64,000 nt of DNA from Bryopsis sp. KO-2023 (lineage: Eukaryota > Chlorophyta > Ulvophyceae > Bryopsidales > Bryopsidaceae), in assembly GCA_030272585.1 (NCBI GenBank), contig BSYQ01000009.1, forward strand, positions 5,394,001 through 5,458,000, given 5' to 3'. Each line of letters starts with the position of its first letter. Positions within the stretch are counted from its first letter, which is position 1. Below the pieces are notes generated by a model. It worked only from the letters and a program-made list of their open reading frames with translations. It did not search any database and had not been told where the DNA came from. This document shows, in pieces, positions 47,010 through 58,938 of this stretch. The translations under genes and the position numbers were made by a program.

Positions 47010-47780
47010 CGCTTCCCAGATCAACGGAATGGAGTATATGTTGTCCGATTGCAAGTGGGCGGAATGGGGAGAGAAACAGGAAGTACGCGATATTTCAGTC
47101 ACGTGGGGATGCCGAGGACTGTCGTACAAAACCTATTTGAAGCGCAGCGCAGTCCAGACAGTCGGACCATTTTTCGTTTTGCGTGAGACCTTGCGAAAAC
47201 AAAAACAGAAAGCGGGGCTATTCCGTTTACCAGCGTGTTGCCACCCAAGTTTTGTTCCCAACGAAAGAAGAGATTGGCGCTTCGTTTTGAGCCCAACTTT
47301 TCGTCCACGATTATAAAGAGTCGAGAGGGAAAGGAGTGGAGACGAGTTTCTTTTTCTTCCTTCCACGCTCGTTTCCGTTTCACAACGTTTCTGGCTTGAA
47401 ATCTGTCACATTGAAGTGAGGGGGAGCGATGGGGTCGGTATTTTTAGACCCCGGCCACAGCTGCGTTTTTAATGAGTTCCGACGTGCGGACTCTCACCAC
47501 TTTGCTGGTTCTCGAGGTGCGTTGATGCGCAATGTTTCCTGTCTTAAAGTCTGTTTCTGCCATTTCCTTTATCGCAACTGTGAGGGTTCTATGCTGCCAG
47601 TTTCTTTTCGAGCTCAGTCGCCCAATTTCGGTTTTCCACAGACACGGGTATTTCCCGGGTATATTTTTATTCAGCGAAAACAATTATCTTGGGAAAAGAT
47701 GCTGGCTTTTTCGCGGAAAAGATTTTCTTCTCACAGGTGTTGGTTTTCGACAGGCTCTGCGAGGTGTTTGTGCAGCGCGG
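47010..47780. promoter_or_regulatory. Divergent promoter, MENG / RSH1-like
   Basis: The region between the MENG start codon (minus) and the first RSH1-like exon (plus, exact start unresolved) is GC-richer than introns. It must carry both promoters. No specific element was recognised. Confidence 0.45.
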
Positions 47781-50700
47781 GGGGATGCAACAGGAAACGA
47801 CTGGCCCACTTGCGGGTGAGCCAGTCAAACTTCCTCTCTGTCGGTCGCCGGTGTCCCACTCTGGGGCGAAGGTCGTTGCGTCCAGTCCTCGCTCAGGTGC
47901 GCATTGGGGTTGGACTTCGTCGGTGTGTCCTTGGTTGGCGAAACGCGTGGGTTCGTTCAGTTTCGTGGATTGATTCCCTTCTTATTGCGTCGATAGGTGA
48001 CAGCAGCGACGGAGGGTGTGGAGGGGACGCCTGGGTCTTGGGGCCTTACCTGCGCGGACTACTCGGTGAGTCCGCTCTGCATTCTTGATATTGAAAAGCG
48101 GGAATTGATTCGATGCTTGGAGTCGGAAATGCGCCGGTCGTCTCTCGACGGTTACGCCACTTCGAGCTATTTTTGTATCTCGGGGGTGTTATGCCACAGT
48201 CGCGGATTGCAGCTCGCGTTGCGAAACGCTACCCACGCGCATTTTCTTGCTTCCCGTTTCTGGCAGGGTTTTTGTCGGAGAAAAGCGAACTTTTTTCGTT
48301 CACAAAGTTGACGTCTTTGTCTTTGTGCGCGAAATTTCTGATAGCGTTCTAATTCCTTCTGTGCTTGATTGTGTCGTCGCCAGTTCTACCAGGAGCTCCG
48401 CTTGGAAGAGGTGAGCGTTGATTTCTTGTGGAATCAGCGCTTGCTGGGCAAGCTGGGGTACCTCCCCCCTTCCGAACAGGCCAAGGTTGAGCGCGCCTTG
48501 GTTAAGGCCTTCGAGGCGCACGCCGGGCAGCTCCGGAAGTCCGGGGAGCCCTTCATCACCCATCCAGTCGAAGTGACCCGGATTCTCGGGGAGCTCCGGC
48601 TGGATGCGGACACCCTCATCGCGGGCCTCCTCCACGACACCGTGGAGGACACCGACTACTGGACCTTCCAGGAAATCGAGGAACAGTTCGGTGGGCCCGT
48701 GAGGAAAATCGTCGAGGGCGAGACCAGGTTCAGCAAGGTGATTTTTCCTCTTTTAATCCACTGCTTTTCCCCTTTCTTTTTCTTGCATATGTCCACTGAC
48801 AGGAGTTATATTATGTTGCTTTTATGAATCAGGTGGCCAGTGCTGAATCCTGGGAGGAGGGTGTGGAGGACCCCAAGTCCCTGGACTTCCGGCACTTTTT
48901 CACCGCCATGACTGAGGATGTGAGAATCATCCTGGTGAAGCTGGCAGACCGGCTCCACAACATGCGGACCATGGACAGCATGAAGCCCAGCAAGCAGAAG
49001 AAGAAGGCTGGCGAAACGCTCAAGTATTTCGCACCTTTGGCAATGATGTTGGGCTTGGAGGAGGTGACAGACGAGCTTCAGGAACTGTCGCTCAAGTATC
49101 TGGACCCCACCAAGTACAGCGAGCTGAAGGAGGCTTTGAAATGCTTGGATCGGGAGATGGAGAAGACCATGGCCACACCCAGGCACTCGTTGCAATCTCA
49201 TCTCGAATCCTGCCCCATACTGCAAAGCCGGGTGAATGGGATCGTGGTGTCGGTGCGTCAAAAGCCGGTGTACAAGCTGTACCAGAAGCTGATGGCCAGC
49301 GGGTGGGATCTGGAAAGGAACGATAGCCTGAAGCGGAGCTTGCATTTTCGTGTGATGCTGGATTTGAATGCCGAGGCAACGTCTACCATCGGATCTGGGC
49401 TTTGCTACTACGTGATGGGGTTGGTGCACAAGCTGTGGACCCCGATACCTCAAACGATGAAGGATTTCATAGCTTCTCCAGTTTCTGGATGCAAGAAAGG
49501 GCTTGTGACGACGGTGTGGCCCAAAGGACATTTGAATCGCCTCGTTACTCCCCTTGAGGTTCATATTCAGACGACAGTGATGGGGAGGGGGGACGGGTCG
49601 ATTCCACACCAATTGCTGCAAGGTTCCGAAACACCGGAGGAGGTCCGAGACGATCCTCAACAGTGGTCCCATGTCAGTCGTGCTTTGATCGAAACGGAAT
49701 CAGACATTCCATTGGAAGCTGACAAGAATCTGAATGGAAATGGTGCCACCAACAATGGTGGTGGGTTGAACGGGGATAGCGATAGCTTCGCTATCGGATA
49801 TTTCCAGCGACACTGGCGAGGTTTGAACCTCGATTTTTTTACGAATGGAAATGGTGACGGGAATGGGAGCGGTGCTATGCACGTGAATGGCTCGAACGGC
49901 ACCAAGGGGGGCCCTGAAATCGGTGGTGGAGTCCAAGAGGTTTTGAATAGGAATTCGTTGGACTCGGGAGAGGAGGAAATCAGTTTTGAAGGGGCCGGGT
50001 GGTTGAAATCTGTCAAGAGATTTCAGGATGAGTTCGGGACCAAAATGTCGGCCAGGGAGTTTGTGGAATGCATGCGGGATGACTTCTTGTCCCAAAGTGT
50101 GTATGTTTTGACCCCCATGGGGGAGGTGGTCCAGCTGCCGAAGGTGCGTTACAAACACCCGCCCCCACAGCAACTCTCCTATTCTAAAACCACATCATAT
50201 ATTTCCCAAAAGCTGGTGGAAAGGGCCCAAAACCCCAGATTGTCCAAACCATCCATCTGCAGCTCTGAAAGAATCAAACAAGAAGCTTTTCTTCGATTTC
50301 AAAACTGATGCACCACCGATAGGTATATGAAGGAAGTTTTTAGCTGTAGGGATATGGACGGCACCTGAGAGGATATGCTTTGGTCAGGGTGCGACAACGC
50401 TGGATTTCGCCTACCACATTCACACCGACATGGGCAACCGGACGATCGCATGTAAGGTCAACGGTAGCTATGTCCCCCCCCACCACAGGCTGCAAAATGC
50501 CGAAGTGGTGGAGATTTTCACCAGGGACAGCCCTCCCGACCACGCATTCCTGAACATGCTCCGAGGAAGGGTTGCTGTGGTTCAGACGAAGTCTGCCAGG
50601 AGGAAGCTCAAAACCTTCGTCAAGATGCTCGAGGAGCAGCTGAGCGAAGGTGGAAAATGTGTGGCCTTTTGTTGCTTTCTGTTGGTGCCCAACTTCTGTG

Positions 50701-51533
50701 GGCTGTGAAGTTGTGTGCAACAAGCTAGTCATAGTTCTTGCAATAAAAAGTGTGATATCTGAAGGAGTGTGGTCATCAGCCCACTTTAAACCTGTAGATG
50801 GTAAAATGGTAACCGTAATTTGTCTCGAGCAGGAGAGCAAAGTGGGGAGAAACTGGTGTCGGCCAGTCAGGAGAGATGCAATGTGCCTGATGGACGAACA
50901 GTGTGGCTGGTTCTGGAGTGTGAAGACAGGCCAGGCATTCTGTCTGACGTGTCCAGGCTCATTAACTCTCATGATATGAGTATTTCGGTGAGTCTAGCGC
51001 CCCAATCTCTCCGTTGTTCTCTCAATATAAAATCCATTCCCAGGATGTCCAGCTCTTTTTTTGTCGGTGGGTTGAGAAGAGGCGGGGGGGGGGTACCGAT
51101 GCTGCATCAATTCTGATAGAAAAAAAAAAATTAAAAATGAGGTCTGGAGAACTGATACACACTTCGATATCAATGGCTGGATTTTCTTGGTGTATCAGTG
51201 CAGTTGCAAAAGAACAGAAAAATACAAGGAAGAGAAAAATGATAGATGTTTATTTTTCGATGTGCATATGTTTTGTTTTGTTTTTCTTCCCGAAGTCAAT
51301 GATGTCTTTGAATTGACTCGTATTTTTTTATTTGATTTTTTTTTCCCCAGAAATACTGGGGCTACCCCTCATCGAAGGGTCAGTCATTTATCATGAGATA
51401 TCACCTGGGACACAGCTCTGCCTGCGGAGTGGTACAATTGGACATGGTTTGCTCTGCTGTGTCCAATATGCCTGGAATTCTGAGTTGGGCAACCGGATGT
51501 TATATCAAGACAAACTCACCACACGACTCCTGA
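47689..51533 (+). CDS. RSH1: RelA/SpoT homolog, RSH1-like, plastid
   Basis: Firm exons: about 48000-48064, 48385-48737, 48833-50143, 50388-50649, 50833-50987 and 51351-51533. The first exon with the transit peptide lies in 47.4-47.9 kb but could not be fixed. The HD hydrolase is complete: RKSGEPFITHPVEVTRILGE, LLHDTVEDTD and LVKLADRLHNMRT. The synthetase region (PVYKLYQKLMASGW, CYYVMGLVHKLWTPIPQTMK) is eroded: the usual YQSLHTT reads CKKGLVTT and the catalytic Asp region reads SLKRSLHFRVMLD. A Gly/Asn-rich insert follows (49735-49905), then TGS (GATTLDFAYHIHTDMGNR) and ACT (DRPGILSDVSRLINSHDMSI, SNMPGILSWATGC). Plant RSH1 is reported as mainly a (p)ppGpp hydrolase. This copy is inferred to be the same. 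Confidence 0.9.
51152..51198. repeat. Inverted repeat in RSH1-like last intron
   Basis: CTGATACAC (51152-51160) pairs exactly with GTGTATCAG (51190-51198), with a loop of 29 nt. Confidence 0.7.
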
Positions 51534-54203
51534 AGTCAGGGACCCTTTGTTATAACAAAAAGAAAGTTGTTTCACTGAGTAATATTTTGGGGGATATGGA
51601 GGTGAAGAAAAGACACAGGGGCTTTTTTTTATTTGATTTGGTGTTTTGACGTTTTGACCTGGGAAGGGGTGGGGTGTGAGAAGACAAACACTGTCAAAAG
51701 AGAATAGAGGCGTGCATCCATTTATGATATTTATGGACTCGTTGGACAAATATTTATTTCTGGATGCATGCAAAAGAAGAAAAAAAAAGGTGAAGAAAAT
51801 TATCGATCGGGGAAGCTGACGTTTTTTTGATTTTCGAAAGGTGGAAAAAGAATTGCAATCTCGTTTTTCCCTTTTGTTTTAACCACCACAAAGGAAAAAA
51901 AAAAAAGGATATTCTTTCTTTTTATTCTTTCTCTTTTATTTCTTTCTTTTTATCCTGGAAGTAGGGGGGGGGGGAGGATGGAGAAAGATCGCAGCAAATT
52001 TGCTTTGCAAAAGTAAAAGAGAAAGTAAAATTCAAATTGTGCTGGGATTTCGTGAGAAAATGTGGTTGGTGGTTGTGAAAAAAAATCTCAGTAGCTCTCT
52101 CTCAAGAAGGAAAAAAAAAAGACGTCTGGAGAAAAAGAGAGAGTCGAGCTTTTGGAAAAAAACAAAAAAAAAACGGATGAAATCACAGGATTGGTACCAA
52201 TTCGAATGGAAAAAGACTCCACATTGGGATTTGGGTTTTGTGTCGAGAGTTTGAAACAAGCCAGGGGTGTTTTTTCGGAACAGCAAGAATGACTTTTTAA
52301 GAACACTGTTTGTTTTTGGGAAAAGGAGGGAATAAAGAAAGGACTCGATTCGATTGATGGGTTTGTTTTCTTTTGAGGGGCTAGGATGAATTCTTGTTTT
52401 CTGTGGGGGCATCCTTCTTTTTTCTATCAGGGGAAGGTACCGTTCATGCTGTTGGGATTTTAATGGGGGTATCTATGCTTTTCTTAAAAATTTGCGCATT
52501 GTAGAAGTGAGGAAAATCCTGTGGGTAAAAAGTGGGTTTTTGTACGGTTTTTTTTTTTATGAGGGGAAAACAGTTTGTGCTGGAATATGAACCCTTTATT
52601 TTTCCATCCACCCAGTTTGAAATTAAAGAAGAGTAGAAGTGGAATTTGGACGGGGGGGTTGGACTCCTGATGGTGAATGGGTTGAATTTTTGAGCTTTTT
52701 GGAAAGAGAAACAAGCAGAGTGGAGTTTTTGGAGTTTTGGGGACGATAAGGACAAAAACAGAAGGAAGTTTTGGAGCATGTTTCTTTTTTAGGAAAAAAT
52801 GGAAAGGATACTATGGAGTTGGCGCCCATTTGTTTTTCAGGAAAAGTGAAAAATAGAAAAGAAAGGAGGCCAAACAAAGGTGGTTTGTTTTTTAAAGTGA
52901 CTCTTTCCCTCTTCAAGAAGGTTGATGGAAAGGATTTGCCACTTTTCAAAAAAAAGGAGCAGAAAAGATATGTGGAGAACACTCTCATGGGTTTGATTGG
53001 GTGGCCTGGTTCAATGCCTGATGAATTTCCACTACAGGAAATGTCGATATTAAATTTAAGGCCGGGAGGGATGGAAAATTCTCAACAATAGGAGTATTCG
53101 AAGAGGTTAACCAGGAGAAAAAAGAGTGGAGTTTTTTAATGGAAAAAGAAAGTGTTGATATTCCTGCATAGTTTTGCATTTTCCATGCTGTTTTTCCCCT
53201 GTTTTTTTAATTCCCATTGATTGAAGGGCATCGCTGCATTTTTGGTTTGTGTTTTTTGGTTCCTGCTTTTTTTTGTTTATTTTGGAAAGTCGGAACCACT
53301 TTCTTAGTGAGAGGGGGGGGGGGGGGGGGGGGGTTAAAAAAGAAAACAAGGAAAAACTATAAAAAGATAGAGTGGGGAAGAATCGATAAACACAAGCAAA
53401 GAAGGGGTCTTGAAAAGTTGAAACAGAATACGGGGGGAAGGGGAAAAAAAAAGGAGAAAGGAAATGGGATTTTAGTTGTGTTTTTTTAACATTTCCAAGT
53501 GTATACTGTGAAACTTTCCACTGTAGTTTTTTTTTTCTTTTTTCAATACATTCATGGAAACTCGCAGCAACAAAGGGACATGGTGATCAAGTTAGGAGCG
53601 ATGCAGTTGGTTCTTTCCAAAAAAAAAAAAGAAAGCAAAAAAAAACATTTTTCATTTCTGTTTTCTCTCAAAGAAAGGGAAAATATGTGTTGGGAAGAAA
53701 ACTGAAAGGAGAGAATTGTTTTGGAGGATTGATTAGATACCAGATGATCGGATGTCATCTGATCAAATCTGGGGGGCGGGAAGGGTTTTTTCGTGTTTTT
53801 TTTTTAAACGACAACTTGAGAAAACACTATATTTCTTGATTCTACAAGGAACGTTGTTACTTTGTTGCAGCTTATCAGAATTTGAGTGATACCTGCTTTT
53901 TTTCCTTCCTTTGTTCATGTACAATTTGTTGAGATGAATCACAGGGAACTCTCCCTATGATTTTCGCTCTTGATATTCTTTGAGAAAAAGTGCTGTCCAA
54001 GAAAAGAATCTTTTTGGATTGATGGATGTATTAATATATTAACCAAGTCAATGCTCCCCTCAAGTCAGTGCAATATTGAACCACACACCCCCCCTTCCTA
54101 TTACAATGATCTTCAAGTTTATCCTACTATGTCCCCTCGAAATATTCAACCAGCAGAAAAAAAGGAAATAGTGAAGTCCTGTCCAGACAACTGTTGAATG
54201 CCT
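51534..54203. other. 2.7-kb low-complexity spacer, no gene seen
   Basis: Purine-rich on plus, with many A-, T- and G-runs, including 21 consecutive G at 53313-53333. It separates the converging RSH1-like (plus) and M20 (minus) genes. No exon is supported on either strand. Confidence 0.5.
53313..53333. repeat. Poly(G) run of 21
   Basis: Twenty-one consecutive guanines lie in the non-coding spacer. This is unusually long for nuclear DNA of this composition and may be length-variable or assembly-affected. Confidence 0.9.
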
Positions 54204-56883
54204 TCACACCCAGTTGCCAAAGTTTGTCGACAATCGTTCATAAAAACAGATGGCAGTCAAGAAGATTTCAGTCCCTAATCGCTCATTGGTTCCGTGCATC
54301 ATCCCTAACTCCTTCTTTTTGAAATTCAATGGATAGGGCAGAAATCTCAGAGTTCCTCCAACAGTCACATCTTGGTAGTGCTTTGAATCGGTGCCACCGA
54401 CCAGCAAGTAAGGTGCGACGACAGGAACCTAACAAAAACACCACACAGAAACACTAGGACCAAGAAAGAGTTTGCCTCATTTTTCCACAGCAATGTTTTC
54501 CCATTCCACTGATGATGGGCCTCGCTGTTATGTTTTTTTATTACAGCTGAGTTCAAATTCAAGCAAACATCTCCTGTCAAGAAAGCTGTCTCACCTGGCC
54601 TTCAACCACCACGGTTTCTTGTATGGTTTTCTTCAACAGGAGGAATTCTGTTGAGGATGGCTCAGTGGTCGGAGAGGGTTTTGCCCAGAATACTTTGCGA
54701 ACGCTGACATCGACACGATCACTGAAACTCCCAGCCATATCCTTCAAATACGTTATCAACTGCTCTTGCCGGTGGCCTGCTTATCCATCCAAGACATGCC
54801 TCCATTCAATCAGAGAAAAAGGAAAACACGAGAGTAGTCATTCAAATTGAAACAAACCATCATAAATAAATAAAAGAAATCAACAGAAACAAGTCGCATC
54901 CGTGGGAAGGAGTACTTCAGATGGGGTGTCGCTAGCAGTTGTGAATTCAACATATCAGAAATAATTACTCCCCCAAAATCTTTTATCGATTCAAAAAAAG
55001 GAATCGCAGTTTTGCTTTGCATTCCTCCACAGCAATACCCACGATCCAGGGTTCATGAGCTCATGAATTCATCCATTCATTCGGTTTTGGAACACACGGA
55101 TTGAAAAAATAAAAGAAACGCAATCAGGACCTGGGAGGAGTCGGAAGTTGAACCACGCCTTCGCTTGACTGGGCAAAACGTTTTCTTGAACTCCGGCTGC
55201 AATGTGAGTAACGACACCAGTGGTGGTGACTAATGCATTGGTCTCTGGAGAAAGCCGGCGCAGGGCTTCAGTGATTACCAAGTTCAATGGCCTGAATGTA
55301 CAAAGAATGAATATGTGAAAGGTCAACAAGTCAGGGAGAAGTAGAAACCAAAACATAAAACTCAGCAAAAAAAAAAAAAAAGGAATCGATTGAGATGAAT
55401 CCCATCCGATCGAAACTTCTCTATCCACCCACCATTTCCCGGAGAATTTTAATATCGGTCTGACGGCAACATGTGCGTATGGAGCCAGAGCTTCAAAGAA
55501 ATCCTCCACTGGACGAGTTATGCCTTTGGCTGAAGGGCTGGCATCCACACCACGTATCATTTTCGACAAAATCGAAGAGGTAGATGATCCATCCAGGGGG
55601 GGCATGCTGGAATGACCTCCTGTCGAAGCAATATTGGCCTCCAGTGTCACATATCCCTGCAATCCAGACCAATATGCAACGACCGGACGTTAACGTTTCA
55701 ATCTCTAGCAATTAATACAGCACCCCACCCTGAAATAAAAGGGAAGGAAATTTTTTCTCAACTTCCTTTTACTTTTCTCCTTTGAAGATATGCCATTGCG
55801 ATGGACTGCTGTAATGAATCCTGGTATAGTGGGTGGGTCTTTTTCCCCAGACTTTCTTTGACCAGGCTAAACTATTTATATTTTTTCATGGATAATAAGG
55901 GCAACGAACTTCATCTATTCTCACTTTTTCTGCGGTGCCCACCACGGCCACGGGCTGAGAAACCAGAGGAGAAATTCCATCGGAGGCAATGATCCCCCCC
56001 TCGTCCAGAATGACTTGGACCTTTTCGATGCCCGATTGAACTAAGGTCTCCTTCATGCATGCTGCCCCTTTGACGCCACCCACCTCCTCATCATGACCGA
56101 TAGCAAAAATCAAAGTTCGAGAAGGGGTGTAGCTGCCAGAAGTAAAAAAGCCAAACCACGGAATGAGCCAACACGCACCTTCCAGCACGGAATGTTGAAT
56201 AAAACAATTGCCACTCAAGTGTGAACTGCTTCCATGACCAAGCATTCGTTTTGGAATGTTTTATCCGATCACCATTTTTCTTTGTATGACAAAGCAAAAT
56301 CTGAAAATCTGTCCAAGCAACAGCAAGGTTCTGCAAGTGTCGATCCATCAAAGAGAGGAAGCTTGTGGGAAAAATACATAATCTGTTTTGGGTTTCGTTT
56401 CAGGAAGGGGCGGGGGTTCTGTTTGGTGGCATTTCATTCTTCTCACTCGACACCGTATCATGTCAGGCCTACCCCCTCTCCAGCAGTCTGGTCCATGCTT
56501 CCAATATAGCTACTACACCACTCTTCACGTCCAATGCCCCCCTGCCCCAAACAAACCTGAAAAGTACATAGCACAAACACTGTCTTTTTTTCAAGTTGTT
56601 TTTCCAGTTTTTCGACATGGGTGGCAGCGCTTGCGAGCCAACAAACAAGAAACAGTGGAAATTCAACAGAGTGAAAGTGAGTTTTCTTGGAAGACAAACT
56701 CACCCGTCTGCAATGTGGCCTGAGAAGGGGGGGTATTTCCAGTTTGCCTCAGTTCCTTCTATGACTGGCACGACGTCAATGTGACTGATAAAAAGAACAG
56801 GAAGCTGGTCTGGATTTGAACCCGGCCATTTCACCAGGAGGCTCCACCCACAAACCTTTGGTATCACCAACAAACAAACACAT

Positions 56884-56919
<36 letters not shown>

Positions 56920-57707
56920 AAAAGCCAAAACAAAATCATTTCAAAAGGTGTTGGAACGAGTGTGAAAAATAGGTGCCAAGGTATTTTTGAAAAAACGGCT
57001 TGCGATCAGCTTTGTAGGTTCATAATGCCTCACCTTTTCCACGTTCAGTTTGGAATATATGAGCGGATACGCTTCTTCCAAATAGCCATGTAAATCAGAA
57101 AAAGTCTGGCTGTCCTTGGTGTGGTCTTCCGTGTCAGCTTGACTGACTGTTTCGAAACTCAAAATCTTAGAAAATCGTTTCAAAGCCTCATCCCCACTCA
57201 CAGAACCTGCAAAGAAAAAACACGTAGGGGCATTTATTCCAGCAGACCACCCTGTCCTCTGTTCAACCGGGCAACACATAAATGTGTCCATATCGATCCA
57301 TCATTGCTGGTGTCTTTGCTACTATTTTGGCAGGGTCAGAGAACTTGTGGTGATGAAACTGCAACATCCAAAAAATTGGATTCCATCCAATCTTTTCAAG
57401 ATTCGATTGGTGATTTTGGCGAAGACTGAAGGATTGACATGTTTCCAGTGTGTTTCGCTCAGCAAATCCAGATGAGCCGAATTGCCAGCCTTCCTTTGTT
57501 AAAAATGCATCATGCACTGATTCACAATCCAACAACACAAGTTTTTTAACCCTGAAACCTGAACTAGAGACGTATTTCTATCGAAGGCTCACATTCTATT
57601 GGGTGCGCCGCCTTTGATGCAAGCGATGCAATCTGCTGTGATTTTTGCCAGTAGGCTGCCGCCAGCGATATCGCCACCCCGAAAACGAATGCGAATGTTT
57701 TCACCAT
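54204..57707 (-). CDS. M20-family carboxypeptidase, PM20D1/CPS1 type, membrane-anchored
   Basis: Exons run from ATG 57707 to the stop at 54204. Exon 1 (57707-57593) encodes MVKTFAFVFGVAISLAAAYW, a signal anchor like that of yeast carboxypeptidase S. Later exons include 57208-57034 (EALKRFSKILSFETVSQAD), 56860-56702 (LPVLFISHIDVVPVIEGTEA), about 56570-56470 (GRGALDVKSGVVAILEAW), about 56130-55925 (TLIFAIGHDEEVGGVKGAA, VILDEGG), 55655-55432 (ASTGGHSSMPPLDGSSTSSI), 55290-55128, 54780-54596 and about 54430-54204 (VGGTDSKHYQDV, MMHGTNERLG). Zinc ligands of the M20 fold are visible: H in SHIDVVP, D in GALD, EE in GHDEE, and H in HGTNE. Family members cleave Gly-X dipeptides or N-acyl amino acids. 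Location is likely vacuolar or secretory. Substrate cannot be told from sequence. Confidence 0.92.
56888..56914. repeat. (CA)n microsatellite
   Basis: About thirteen CA dinucleotides lie in an M20 gene intron. Confidence 0.9.
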
Positions 57708-58938
57708 ATCTGACTCCACAAACACGAATGAGAATGGATAACAATTCGTTCACAATGGCAAGTCGATCGAGAAATGACTGAGAGAGAGCTGTTCGAGTTG
57801 GAAGTGAGTGACCTTGACGGGATTGCATGAATGGGCATGTGACAGACGGGAGTGTGCGAATCATGCATGGGGTTTAGTCGTGCTGGTTGCATGGCATGGC
57901 TGTGTAAAAACATGTGCACATGGGGCCTGATCTCAATCAATGGAACTTGTACTTGTAGGTGAGAATTTTATCTGAAGTGGTTGGTTGGCTGATTGATTGA
58001 GGGGGTTGACTTGCTCTGGAGGGGTAAGGCTGGTTATTGGGGTTCAAGGAGGTAGAACAAATGGTGCAGTTACATTTTTACTAAAGCTTGCAGAGTTGGA
58101 CCCTGCAGGGGGTACAAGTGGAGTTGGTACCTTGGAGAATTAACTTTCCCAACCTACAAATCTTCGGCTTTGGTTGCTGACGTACCCTAGTTCCCCTTCA
58201 CCCTGAGGGGTTTTGGAGAAAGGAGTAACAGAGGTATTTGTGGGAACAATTGCAACTGAGCGAAATCCTGAAGAAGCCTGTTGTTAAATGATTGTTTAGG
58301 AGGCCAAGTTATGAGTCAATTGGCAGTTATTGAGTGTGCGGCGGCTAGGGGTGAATGAGCTTCCAGTAGTGGTGAAATGGTGATGATTTGGACGATGTCA
58401 ATTAGAGAGTGCAAGAAGGATAAGAGTGCTGTTATGAGAAACGAGCTATCTTTGCTGTAATCGATTCAGAGACCCAAAAAGTTTGTCTGGAGCCGAAAGG
58501 CAAGAACGAAACCATTAACTGCCTTGAGGCACACAGCTCAAAAGTGACTGGAAAAGTTACCAGCTTTACTCACACTTTACACTGTGCAGCTGGTGATTGT
58601 CTGTGTAACATTCTATTTCGATTCTGTGTAGAACAGTTTGTGGGGTGCATGTCTGCAGTGTGGAAAACCTGCCCCATCGGTACATCCGATCAACACGATT
58701 TCTGATTTCTTTTTTTTCATGATTGGGCGTTTGTGCTCCCAATCGAACGTACCGATGACGGACACAATGAAGTATCGTCACACCAAGGAAACACGGGGAC
58801 TGAGCAAGTTCCACAATCGCCACGGCTTGGCCCCACTGCCGTTGTCTCGCTCGATTCTGGCGGGCCGAAAGGAACGGATTTTGTTCAGACCATCAATATT
58901 TGCCGGCGTGGGTTGTCCGCACCCCGTGAAACAGCGGA
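57708..58938. promoter_or_regulatory. Divergent region, M20 gene / SRPBCC-like gene
   Basis: The two genes start back to back 1.2 kb apart. The left half is purine/T-rich with short direct repeats (ggggtacaagtggagttggtacc near 58110). The right half (58620-58930) is GC-richer and likely the 5' UTR and promoter of the plus-strand gene. No exon is supported. Confidence 0.4.

Noticed and set aside
47429..48088. 219-residue plus-strand ORF upstream of RSH1-like
   Set aside because: Its frame past 48000 does not match the phase needed by the next RSH1-like exon. Only part of the region is likely exon.
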